A stretch of DNA of 64,000 nucleotides, taken from the NCBI GenBank assembly GCA_958510875.1, contig OY294070.1, forward strand, positions 42,422,306 through 42,486,305, given 5' to 3'. The notes below the pieces were generated by a model that ran no database searches, had not been told where the DNA came from, and saw only the letters and a list, made by a program, of their open reading frames with translations. Below are positions 35,671 through 45,573 of this stretch, piece by piece (within the stretch, counting starts at the first letter, position 1; the number at the start of each line of letters is the position of its first letter). This DNA is from Endomychus coccineus. Lineage: Eukaryota > Arthropoda > Insecta > Coleoptera > Endomychidae. The translations under genes and the position numbers were made by a program.

Positions 35671-35892
35671 CATTGTGAAGTTACATTTTCTCGCCGAGAC
35701 AATTTGAATCGTCATATTATGATATTCCACAGTCGAGATAAAAGTATAATTTACTGGTCCAACCCAGATGTTCTACTGCACCGGTTAGAAGAAATCATAC
35801 CTCTACAAGGATATATCGAAGAGAAACGTAAAATAATTAATGAATTAAGAAGATTTTGTAAAAAACGGTATTTGAATAAAAACTCAGAATAA
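35560..35892 (+). CDS. Two-finger C2H2 zinc-finger protein, about 110 aa, single copy
   Basis: The open frame runs from just after a TGA (35557-35559) to TAA at 35890-35892. Finger 1 is VCGQCQREFSRANALRRHEK (Cys-x2-Cys, His-x3-His). Finger 2 is SCKHCEVTFSRRDNLNRHIM followed by the last His of IFH. The C-terminal 45 residues are basic and helix-prone (YIEEKRKIINELRRFCKKR). FSRRDNLxRH is typical of DNA-binding fingers. There is no ATG before finger 1 in this copy. The upstream tandem units carry one at the matching place, so the start codon was probably mutated or translation begins elsewhere. It is the only gene in the non-duplicated centre. Its last codons (YLNKNSE) survive on the left side at 33977-34000. 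It is probably a regulator or DNA-binding protein of the element. Confidence 0.65.
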   Translation, partial: SSTTIHVCGQCQREFSRANALRRHEKKHFKTHSLSCKHCEVTFSRRDNLNRHIMIFHSRDKSIIYWSNPDVLLHRLEEIIPLQGYIEEKRKIINELRRFCKKRYLNKNSE

Positions 35893-35950
35893 TTCGAAAC
35901 GATTCATTTTTATCGTTTTCCACTATTGTCAGCGCGTTCGATTAAAAAAA

Positions 35951-36154
35951 ATGGTATTCTTTGGTGAGAAAGATGCAGAGGGATCCGAACCCACGTCTGA
36001 AAATGTTCATGATTTCACGATTTTAGATGTATACTTACCAGTTCGATCGACCTCTTATCTCTCACCCGCAAGAATACCATTTAGTTTTGATTGTATATTT
36101 TGGGTTGAAAAAGTCAATAGCGCAGAGTATGAGGGAGTGTGTTGTTGTGTGTGA
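35951..36154 (+). CDS. Short unknown ORF, 67 aa (right arm)
   Basis: Mirror copy of 33401-33604 with identical protein. It lies 58 bp downstream of the zinc-finger frame, in the same direction, which suggests the order zinc finger, 67-aa ORF, 207-aa, 163-aa, membrane protein in the ancestral element. Confidence 0.45.
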   Translation: MVFFGEKDAEGSEPTSENVHDFTILDVYLPVRSTSYLSPARIPFSFDCIFWVEKVNSAEYEGVCCCV

Positions 36155-36187
36155 CTGCTCCAACTAAATCGAACTCAGTTCGTAATA

Positions 36188-36811
36188 ATGTCTCCTCGAT
36201 TATACAACAGTTTTATTCATAGTGTGCTTACCACCGTGTACGATGCGAAGAAATTCGTAATAAGCGTATGTCCGCCGAATTTGATGAAAATCCTCGAAGA
36301 ATTACAATTACCATCCAAAAATTGGATAATCGCTGGAGAATTCGTAACTTTCCTTGTGGGGGCCTCGACCGATTGGGCGTATGCTGATATTTTCTATTTC
36401 GGAGGAGATTTCGATCCTCCCCCTCCAGAAGATTGGAAGATAATCGATATGAATATAGAAGGTCAGTTCAAATATAAACATAGAAGAATGAGAAAAATCA
36501 TATTGCATCAAATTTCGGGTATCGTTCCGAAACCAGGATCGTATATACTTGATTGTTTTAGAGTGCTACATGATATGGGTGTCGATTTTTATCGAATCGC
36601 ACTACTACCATACCGATGTGAGATAATGGACATGCGCAGCATTCGAAGAGATACTTCAAATTCTTACACCTTTAAGATGTTTCAAATGTTTTCTGAGACA
36701 GGAGGGGAGGTCGATGACGTCAACTATAGAATAAGTCCAACATCACTACAAATTTTGTGCTTCGACGTACTCTTTCGAAATTTCGATAACATCAAAGAAA
36801 TATGTCAATGA
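36188..36811 (+). CDS. Possible nucleotidyltransferase-fold protein, 207 aa (right arm)
   Basis: Mirror copy of 32744-33367 with identical protein; one silent A/G difference lies near 36498. The start ATG is preceded by CGTAATA. The GE and ADIF substitutions in the presumed core are present here too, so they predate the duplication. Confidence 0.5.
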   Translation: MSPRLYNSFIHSVLTTVYDAKKFVISVCPPNLMKILEELQLPSKNWIIAGEFVTFLVGASTDWAYADIFYFGGDFDPPPPEDWKIIDMNIEGQFKYKHRRMRKIILHQISGIVPKPGSYILDCFRVLHDMGVDFYRIALLPYRCEIMDMRSIRRDTSNSYTFKMFQMFSETGGEVDDVNYRISPTSLQILCFDVLFRNFDNIKEICQ

Positions 36812-36861
36812 TCCACCCATATGCAACTAGATATTTGAATAGTTTATCATTCTAGTTTGAA

Positions 36862-37353
36862 ATGTCATCTATAGTGGTTGATATTCAAAGTTTCCCGATT
36901 TCTTCAAACGTATATAATATCAAGGAACTCTCTTTGTTGGACTGTGAGAAAAGGTTGGAGAAATATTTTCTATTCAAACCACCAAAATCGATGGATCAAC
37001 TATCCGCGAGGCAAATGAAGAAAATATTTCATTGTGAAAAATATCACGGGATTCCATGGAACTCAGGCTATCAGGAATATGATGAATTGTATGAAATTTT
37101 GAAGGAAAATATCGATCCGGATGCTACTGTTTATGTATGTGGGAAGATAAAAGCTAAGTTTCTACGGGGGGCGTTCCAAAAACTGGAGTTAGATCGAGTA
37201 GAAGTGGTGAATTTGAAAGGTAAATGTCCAAAATTAGAGCGAGGAAATTGTGAATTTATCTGTCTACATCACCCCAATAGTGTGAATCCTATGTGTTCTA
37301 GTGCGAATAGTTGGAAGTTATTCGAATTTCTTACGAAGGACTGTGACTCTTAA
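36862..37353 (+). CDS. 'VDIQ' family protein, intact, 163 aa (right arm)
   Basis: Mirror copy of 32202-32693 with identical protein. It starts 50 bp after the 207-aa gene. Confidence 0.65.
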   Translation: MSSIVVDIQSFPISSNVYNIKELSLLDCEKRLEKYFLFKPPKSMDQLSARQMKKIFHCEKYHGIPWNSGYQEYDELYEILKENIDPDATVYVCGKIKAKFLRGAFQKLELDRVEVVNLKGKCPKLERGNCEFICLHHPNSVNPMCSSANSWKLFEFLTKDCDS

Positions 37354-37366
37354 AATAATAATGTAG

Positions 37367-37606
37367 ATATCTAGTAAGTCTACAAATATATCGTTTGAAG
37401 AATACTTACGCAGACTTTGCGAATTCGTGGAAAAAGTTCATAAACTAAGAAGAGACTTGAATTATTACGCAGATAAAATTAAAGTTATAAGACTGCTGAA
37501 CAAATTAAGTGTAAATAGTGAGGATGATGAGAGTGAGGGTGTTAAAAACAAATTTTGTGGGGGAGTGTTACCTTACCCAATGAATTTTACAATGAATCAA
37601 CGATAA
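37367..37606 (+). CDS. Open frame of about 79 codons without ATG (right arm)
   Basis: Mirror copy of 31949-32188, opening immediately after ATG-TAG at 37361-37366. TAA at 37604-37606. Confidence 0.35.
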   Translation: MSSKSTNISFEEYLRRLCEFVEKVHKLRRDLNYYADKIKVIRLLNKLSVNSEDDESEGVKNKFCGGVLPYPMNFTMNQR

Positions 37607-37675
37607 TCAATTGGAGGTTTACACGTTTAACATTCCACAAGACAATCATACATTATAAACTCAAACTCTTATTCC

Positions 37676-37885
37676 ATGATCGAAGTGATGGAGCATATCG
37701 CTGAATGGCAATCATCATGTCTACCACATCTTATACAAGAGACAATATCAGCATCATCCACACTAGAAGGAGTTATTCATAAAATTTTAGCAATTTTGTA
37801 TGCTATTTTATCTTCTTTATCAGTATTAATATTGAAAAGGTTTGTTAAAAATGTAAACAAAGCTATTTACCATTTGAATAAATAA
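37676..37885 (+). CDS. Small single-pass membrane protein, 69 aa (right arm)
   Basis: Mirror copy of 31670-31879 with identical protein; its AATAAA lies at the stop codon. Confidence 0.5.
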   Translation: MIEVMEHIAEWQSSCLPHLIQETISASSTLEGVIHKILAILYAILSSLSVLILKRFVKNVNKAIYHLNK

Positions 37886-38435
37886 TTATATAAAGGAGAT
37901 AGGTGTAATAATAATATTTATTTCAGAAAATACATATAATTTAGGTAGTATTACATTCAGAAACCACTGCTGTGATTCATCCACATGTTGAACTGCACAC
38001 ATGTATTTACCACCGTCATTACGATGATTCAGACAGGTCAAGTTGTTTGTTTGCTCGAATTTCCCCGTTTCACAGTTAGTACCATCGAAACTGTGAACAT
38101 CTACGATGTGTGGGAAAATATTCAATTCTATACACTTCCTTCTCAAAAACTCTGCTTTTTGCTGACCACGAACATAAATATAGTCGACTGCACATAGTTG
38201 AATCGATTTAAGAATATTATTTATTAATCCACATTTCCAGATGCATAATCGAGTCCATGATAAGACTTTTGTAAATACCATACGGACTTTCGCTCCTTTG
38301 CATTTAGCGATGAATAAGATGTGTGCGGTTTGAATAAGAATAATGACGTTTGAATCCAATTTGTATACACATTTCTTTTGGATGGAAGGCATCGTCAATG
38401 AAGAACCCCTGAATGTCAACTAATGCGATTCTCAT
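37886..38435 (-). pseudogene. 'VDIQ' family protein, frame-broken paralogue (right arm)
   Basis: Mirror copy of 31120-31669, with ATG at 38435 and the same frame breaks. The damage therefore happened before the arms were duplicated or was copied by conversion. Confidence 0.6.
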
Positions 38436-38490
38436 GATAATACAATGTGAATGCGATTCGCTTGACGTTTCGATATAGACTGACTAAGGT

Positions 38491-38708
38491 TTAATTGATA
38501 CTTTCGACAATTTCGGTGAGAAAGTTCACGCACAACTGTTCACATATCACTTGATTATAGTTCTGATAGGTGTAGTTATTGTAGAAAATCCTAACGTTCC
38601 CACCCAAATATCGAACGAGCTCCTTTGGTGGCTTCAAATTTCCAAAACAATCAAAATATTCCACATCGTTATCGATTTTTTTCTGAACACTACCCAATGC
38701 GTTCCGTT
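38491..38708 (-). pseudogene. Adenain-like cysteine protease remnant (right arm)
   Basis: Mirror copy of 30847-31064, including the same A-run frame break and the Gly-to-Glu change beside the active-site Cys. Confidence 0.7.
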
Positions 38709-39619
38709 GTTTTTAGCTGGTTAACCACCGTATTTTCGATAGCACTTGCACCTCTTGCAACTGATCCTAAGGCTTCTAGAGCTCATGAGTACATCTCGAA
38801 TCATTCGATTTTTATATAACATGTGATCTTTAACAAAGTTTCTATAATATACTGCTATGTATAGTTTGAAGTATTGTAAATTCTTAGTTCAGTATAAGTG
38901 GGCTTTCGAAATATCGATAAATTGAAAAGTCTGCATCTCGAACTGATTTAGATATAGGTTGATAATCGTGGATAACAATGAAAATCAATCGTTCCGAATT
39001 ATTCTGAGTTTTATACGTTACGTCAATACCTAAGTTATAAAGAAAAGTTAAAATATTCATTTTTATCGTTCATCATCATTCGTAAAATTGCAAACGAACC
39101 TTCGGGCTGCTGGAATTGTATGATTTCATTGATATTCTCAAAAGTTTGATTTCAATACACACGCTAGTATAAACACCATACCTTAGATTTCTTATTACTT
39201 AAGCTCCAAAAATTCGAATTTTCAATTCCAAGCACTTGAACAATATACGCGTTCAAATGTTGTGTGAACCAATATAAACGAAATAACGTTTGGGATGCAT
39301 TATTAGAATTTTAATCAAACTATCGATATGTACAATCAAATTTAATATTTTCGCATTCAATCCTAAACGAAATTCAACAGATTGTATGTAGTAAAAAAAA
39401 AAATGATTCACTCATTGTTATTTGTTTACTTAATGAATTCCTCTCATTGTACGACTGTTGTCGTTCTCATAATCAGTATAAAGTGAATGTGATGACGCAG
39501 GTGCATGTAGAAATGAATACTTAATACTTAATGTGCTTTTGGTGTAAACACTTCATATATGTAAGTAGACATTTCTAGGTTATTTTGCTGGTTCATTATC
39601 TTGAGGTTAGGGTGTGGTA
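38709..39619. other. Non-repetitive part of the right arm
   Basis: Mirror of 29936-30846. It contains the recurring cassette at 38855-39010. No gene seen. Confidence 0.4.
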
Positions 39620-42600
39620 TTAATGAACGACAATATAGCTACAATATAAGTGACAATTTTTAATTTTGAGAGTGATTCCCAGACAAAACGTTACCAAAAC
39701 ACCTCATAGATGTCGTCCTTGACGTTAGCTGTTCCGAAATTGATATTTAACTATGATAGTTCATCGGTTTAATAATAGATGGTGATATATCTACAGAATC
39801 AGTAATATTTCAAATTGGGGTCTCATAGATGTCGTCCTCTTACGTTTACTGTTCTGACATTGACATTCAGCTATGACAGTTCATCGGTTCATTAATAGAT
39901 CATATTTTGTATCGAGATGCAACTTCCCGCGCAAAAACTTTAACAAAATACCTCATAGATATCGTCCTTTGACGTTAACTGTTCTGACATTGACATTCAG
40001 TTGTGATAGTTCATCGGTTTATCAATAGATGGTGATATAGTAATATTTTGAATTGGGGTCTCATAGATGTTGTCCTTTGACGTTAACTGTTCTGAGATTG
40101 ACATCCAGTCATGATAGTTCACCGGTTCACTAATAGATCATATTTTGAATTGAAATGGGACTTACCGCGCAAAAACATTAACAAAATATCTCATAGATGT
40201 CGTCCTTTGATGTTAACTGTTCTAACATTGACATTCAGGTGTGATAGTTCATCGGTTTATTAATAGATGGCGATATAGTAATATTTTGAGTTGGGGTCTC
40301 ATAGATGTTGTCCTTTGACGTTAACTGTTCTGAGATTGACATCCAGTCATGATAGTTCACCGGTTCACTAATAGATCATATTTTGAATTGAGATGGGACT
40401 TCCCGCGCAAAAACATTAACAAAATATCTCATAGATGTCATCCTTTGACGTTAACTGTTCTAACATTGACATTCAGGTGTGATAGTTCATCGGTTTATTA
40501 AAAGATGGCGATATAGCTACAACATCAGTAATATTTTGAATTGGAGTCTCATAGATGTCATCCTTTGACGTTAACTGTTCTAACATTGACATCCAGCCAT
40601 GATAGTCATCGATTCATAAATTTCCCACGCAAACATTACATAAGTACCTCATAGATGTCGTCTTTTGACGTTAACATTTCTGACGTTTACAGGTATGCAT
40701 GACGGTTGATAGTGCTGCAGCTGTAGCTATTATACCTCTCAATTTGGTATTGTTTTGTGTAATTTAGGTTCTAGAAAAAGTTCTATTCTGTTTAAGACCC
40801 GCGTGAAATACGCCACGACACCTCGTTGAAGATCCACGAAACAGACACCTTGTTTGAAATTCCCGCGATAGCTGCCATGACAGTTCACGTGACAGACGCC
40901 ACAACATCTCGTTGAACATCCACGTAACAGACACCTCGTTTTAAATTCCCGCGATAACCGCCATGACAGTTCACGTGACAGACGCCATGACACCTCCTTG
41001 AAGATCTACGTAACAGACACCTCGTTTGAAATTCCCGCGATAGCCGCCATGACACCGAATTTCATAGTTCACCTAATGAGTGAGTCCCATTGTACTCATT
41101 TATACGCTCTTTTATTCTCGTATAAACTGAATGTGATGACGCAGGTGTATACAAAATTAATTGCTTCCACGTGTTCTCATATACTCAATGTGGTTTCTGG
41201 TGTAATAATTTCATATACGTAAGTAATCATTTAACGTTGAGGAAATTTGTAGGTTATTTTGAAAGTTCATTATTTTTGGAATTACGGTGTGGTTCAATAA
41301 TAAATGACAGTATAGCTACAACATGAGTCAAATTTTTGAAATTCCTCGCGCAAACATCAGCGAAACACCTCATAGATGTTGTCCTTTGACGTTACCTGTT
41401 CTGACATGGACATCAAGCTATGATAGTTCATTAATATATCGTTTTTTGAATTGAGATGAAACTTCCCGCGCAAAAACATTAACAAAATACCTCATAGATG
41501 TCGTCCTTTGACGTTAACTGTTCTGACATTGACATTCATCTATGATAGTTCATCGGTTTATTATTGGATGGCGATATAGGCTACAACATCGGTAACATTT
41601 TGAATTGGAGCCTCATAGATGTCGTCCTTTGACGTTAACTGTTCTGACATTGACATCCAGCCATGATAGTTCATCGGTTCATAAATTTCCCGCTCAAAAA
41701 CATTAACAAGATACCTCATAGAAGTTCATTATTTTTGGAATTACGGTGTGGTTTAATAATAAATGACAGTATAGCTACAACATGAGTCAAATTTTTGAAA
41801 TTCCTCGCGCAAACATCGGCAAACCACCTCATGGATGTCGTCCTTTGACGTTAGCTGTTCTGACATGGACATCAAGCTATGATAGTTCATTAATATATCG
41901 TTTTTTTTTAAATTGAGATTGAACTTCCCGCGCGAAAACATTAACAAAATACCTCATAGATGTCGTCCTTTGACGTTAACTGCTCTGACATTGACATTCA
42001 GCTATGATAGTTCATCGGTTTAGTGATAGATGGCGATATAGGCTACAACATCGGTAACATTTTGAATTGGAGTCTCATAGATGTCGTCCTTTGACGTTAA
42101 CTGTTCTGACATTGACATCCAGCTATGATAGTTCATCGGTTCATAAATTTCCCGCGCAAAAACATTAACCTCATAGATGTCATCCTTTGGCGTTAGCTGT
42201 TCTGACATGGACATCAAGCTATGATAGTTCATTAATATATCGTTTTTTTTAATTGAGATGGAACTTCCCACGCGAAAACATTAACAAAATACCTCATAGA
42301 TGTCGTCCTTTGACGTTAACTGTTCTGACATTGACATTCAGCTATGATAGTTCATCGGTTTAGTGATAGATGGCGATATAGGCTACAACATCGGTAACAT
42401 TTTGAATTGGAGTCTCATAGATGTCGTCCTTTGACGTTAACTGTTCTGACATTGACATCCAGCCATGATAGTTCATCGGTTCATAAATTTCCCGCGCAAA
42501 AACATTAACCTCATAGATGTAGTCCTTTGACGTTGACAGGTACGCATGACGGTTCATTCATAGATGTAGTCATTTGAAGTTAACCGTTCTGACATTGACA

Positions 42601-42924
42601 TTGAAGTATGATAGTTCATCGGTTCATTAAGAGATGGTGGTGATGTAGCTATAACATCAGTCATATTTCGAATTGTGACCTCATAGATGTCGTCCCTTGA
42701 TGTTAATATTTCTGACGTTGACAGGTATGCATGACGGTTGATCGGTTCATTCATAGATGTAGTCGTTTGAAGTTAACTGGTCTGACATTGACATTTAAGT
42801 ATGATAGTTCATCGGTTCATCAGAAGATGGCGGCGATGTAGCTACAACATCAGTCATATTGTGGTTTTGACGTTTATTCTTCTGACATTCGCTTCCAACG
42901 TCGGCCATGATAAACATCACCAAA
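39620..42924. repeat. Satellite-like arrays of the right arm
   Basis: Mirror of 26631-29935: inner array about 39620-40705, three 90-bp units 40795-41065, outer array about 41280-42924. The core on this strand reads ATGTCGTCCTTTGACGTTAA. Confidence 0.9.
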
Positions 42925-43272
42925 ACACCTCTACGTTTGAATTTGGCGGGTCGATGACGTCACATCCAACTAACCTCACATCCAGACCTCTATGGTCGAA
43001 AGTTCTATAATCATCGTAAGCTCTATGGACACGTTTGAATTTCGCGGGTTAGTAACGTTACGTCCAACTAACCTCACATCCAGACCTCTATGGTCGGAAG
43101 TTCGGTGATCATTGTAAGCTCTATGGACACGTTTGAATTTCGCGGGTTAGTAACGTTACGTCCAACTAACCTCACATTCTATGACCCAGACCTCTATGGT
43201 CGGAAGTTCGGTGATCATTGTAAGCTCTATGGACACGTTTGAATTTCGCGGGTTAGTAACGTTACATCCGAA
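42925..43272. repeat. Subterminal tandem repeat (right)
   Basis: Mirror of 26283-26630, ending at the CpG-rich GTTGCGCGCGCAAC next to the terminus. Confidence 0.9.
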
Positions 43273-43338
43273 GTTGCGCGCGCAACATCCGGTCGATGAC
43301 GTCATTTCCTGGCGTAGAACGCGCGGACTTAATCTACT

Positions 43339-43344
43339 TATACA
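43339..43344. repeat. Target-site duplication TATACA (right)
   Basis: Second copy of the 6-bp duplication, directly after the terminal AATCTACT. Confidence 0.9.
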
Positions 43345-43676
43345 TTACAAGTAATAGTCATTTAATTATGTCATTTAAATTGTACAATCTTTTGCCAGTT
43401 TCTGTTAGATCTATTTCTGACATAAAACTATTTAAACGTAAAATCAAGGGAGAACTGTTAAAACATTCCTTTTACACGGTAAACGAATTTCTTAATTCTA
43501 AGTCCTTATTTACGTAGATATGTATATATTTATTTGTCTTTACTGTTATATGTCTTAAATTTAACATTGAGTTCTGACGTTTGCTCAAAAAATGTTGTTT
43601 TGTCAAATTTTTTTATAATAGCAATAAAGAAATATTTATTTATTTATTTATTTACTTATTTATTCATTTATTTATC
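43345..43676 (+). pseudogene. Non-LTR retrotransposon A: C terminus and 3' tail
   Basis: Frame continues from the left flank across the insertion: SNSHLIMSFKLYNLLPVSVR, then DIKLFKRKIKGELLKHSFYT to the stop at 43517. KLYNxLPxxVR followed by FKxxIK and a C-terminal SFYTVNEFL is the usual end of Jockey/CR1-type polyproteins. The 3' UTR has AATAAAG at 43623 and ends in (ATTT)n at 43632-43676, the element's simple-repeat tail. Confidence 0.8.
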
Positions 43677-44670
43677 TCTGTCTCGCCCTACGTACTGTGT
43701 ATACTTGGTATATTAGTCTATTCAGACTTAACATCACCCCATTTCATCACTCTCTATATTTATTGCCTGTATAACCTGTCTGTGTATATTCTGTTCCAAA
43801 GCTAGCTAATCGGACGCAACAACCCTAGAGGGCCCCCTTTCCGGTTCCCACATCACCACATCACCCCATCATAAGATATCATCGGTATCATATTGGCGTG
43901 CCTAACCTGAGGCTCACCTGTCCAGTATGGGCTCAATCCACATGCTCATCAGGTCCCAGAGGAACAGAAGAAACATGTATTGTACTTGTATATACCTATA
44001 TGTTAATACTTTCTGTAAACATGTAAATATCTGTAAATATGTAAATATGCCTCGATGTTTAGTCTGAAAACTACTGAAATTTTATAGGTGGAGAAGACGA
44101 TATCCTAATTTAGCACACGAAATAAATAACCAAAGATGTATCTCCTTTCATCTTGTGGAGATTTATCATTTATTACCTATTTTTCAGAAATAATTCATTT
44201 ACAACATGTGCATTTAGATGTTACGTTAGAAACAATTATTCCGATCATTTGAAATTCTCCATAAACCATAGTGTTCACCACTTTTACCTCTTTTTCAGAG
44301 TACCAGTTTCTGTTTTGGAGCTTCGCTCGAAGACGGGATTTTTTTAATGAAACTATTCAAGCAGTCAGACAGATATTACGGATTGTAAACATTAATCTAA
44401 ATAACATATGCTCATTTTTGTACGCTGCAATACACACCCCCACTTTTTCCGTCATGTTCGGTAAGCGATAGTATTTATTTTAACAGCAAAGGTCACTTTC
44501 AGCAATTTCCTAATGTTTATTATATCCCTAGGTATGATATGCTCCGTATTTTATTTTTGATCTCTTTCGAATAATTGCAGACTTCTACGGCAATGGAGGA
44601 TCCAAAGTAACCGTGTAAAATCCGGAATAACTGTTTGTGTGAGCCACGGATATAGTTTATCTGACCTCTA
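43677..44670. other. No gene seen; likely 3' flank of the minus-strand host gene
   Basis: Contains short ATGTAAAT repeats near 44020-44050 and AATAAATAA at 44120. The part just below 44671 would be the 3' UTR of the minus-strand host gene. Confidence 0.4.
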
Positions 44671-45380
44671 TTATACATTAACTGCAGCTGCTTCATCTCG
44701 GCCTTCAGCTGCTGCACCTCCACCTTCAGCTGCTGCAGCTCCACCTTCAGCTGCTTCCCCTCCAACTTCGGCTGCTTCACCTCCACCTTCAGCTACTTCA
44801 ACTCCACCTTCTAAAGCTACACTTCCAGGTGCTGCGTTTTGCTCTGTTACGACTCCAACTACTACATCTTGCTCTGCTACACCTTCAACTGCTACATCTG
44901 GATCCGTTGCACCTTCAACTGAAACATCTTGTCCCGTCAAAATTTCAATTGCAGTACCTTCCTTTGATTCTCCTCCAACCGATGCACGTTTTATTGTTTC
45001 CCCTTCAACTACTGCACTTCCTCCGGCTTCTAGTTCAGCTATTGTACCCTCCAATACTGTTTCTCCTTCCCCTACTTCGTCTTCAATTACTTCAAGCTCA
45101 ATCGATCCACATACAACTGCTTCTTCTCCTCCTGCTTCCACTTTCTTTGGGTCAATTCCCATTGCTCTATGTTTCTCCGCTTCAATTTCCTCGGGGCTTG
45201 GACACGGTTGTAATATGCGAGGTGTGTCTTTGGACAATTTCAAAACGGTCTGAATTCGAGTACGCGTCAGTGGTTCATGTATGATGATGGGAGGGGTATT
45301 GCCGGGTAGTCTCCCGATGCAAGCTGATTGGCAGGCAGGTATTGGACTCTGGAAAGACTGAACCGGGACTTCAGGTTTAT
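44671..45380 (-). CDS. Host gene, probable terminal exon with Glu/Gly/Ala/Val-rich tail
   Basis: An open frame of 236 codons follows a CATTTTAG acceptor at 45381-45382 and ends with TAA at 44671-44673. The N-terminal third is non-repetitive and looks like real protein (PVQSFQSPIPAC, RLPGNTPPIIIHEPL, DTPRILQPCPSPEEIEAEKH, RAMGIDPKKVEAGGE). The rest is a degenerate repeat of short VEG, AEGG and TEQ-type units. The complementary strand is also open for 204 codons (Ser/Pro/Ala/Thr-rich), a side effect of the triplet-like repeat. I prefer the minus strand because of the splice site and the non-repetitive part. No family recognised. The entry phase is 1, matching the donor at 45574. Confidence 0.5.
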
Positions 45381-45573
45381 CTAAAATGAATCAGAATACA
45401 CTATATTACTGAATTTTGTGATACTCTGCAGAAATCGGACCGGGAACAATACAGTTCCGTGGAAGCTGAGCAAAATATTGTACATTGTCAACAACAGGTT
45501 ACCATTGTGTAGCCTTATTCCACAAATGACCCAATTTTGCATGTTGCAGTAGGGTGAGAGTTTCATCACTCAC

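Larger units (their letters stand above)
26218..43338. mobile_element. Polinton/Maverick-like (adintovirus-related) palindromic element
   Basis: The 17,121-bp element starts AGTAGATTAAGTCCGCGCG and ends with its reverse complement, CT at the last two bases. It is bracketed by the 6-bp duplication TATACA. AG/CT termini, a 6-bp duplication and an adenain-like protease relic together fit the Polinton/Maverick class. Unlike a standard Polinton, nearly all of it is duplicated as two inverted arms around a short unique centre. No PolB, retroviral-type integrase, packaging ATPase or capsid gene was recognised. It therefore probably moved with help from an autonomous relative, or rearranged after insertion. 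Removing the element and one hexamer leaves the surrounding retrotransposon frame uninterrupted, which fixes the ends to the base. Confidence 0.85.
35931..43338. repeat. Palindrome right arm
   Basis: Reverse complement of 26218-33624; short symmetry also continues inward to 35867. Genes are in mirror order and orientation. The near-identity with a few substitutions implies recent origin or ongoing gene conversion between arms. Confidence 0.95.

Noticed and set aside
26218..43338. Calling the palindrome a classical foldback (Galileo/FB type) transposon
   Set aside because: The arms contain protein genes including a Polinton-type protease relic, and the 6-bp duplication with AG/CT ends fits Polintons better. 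Foldback elements usually make longer duplications.
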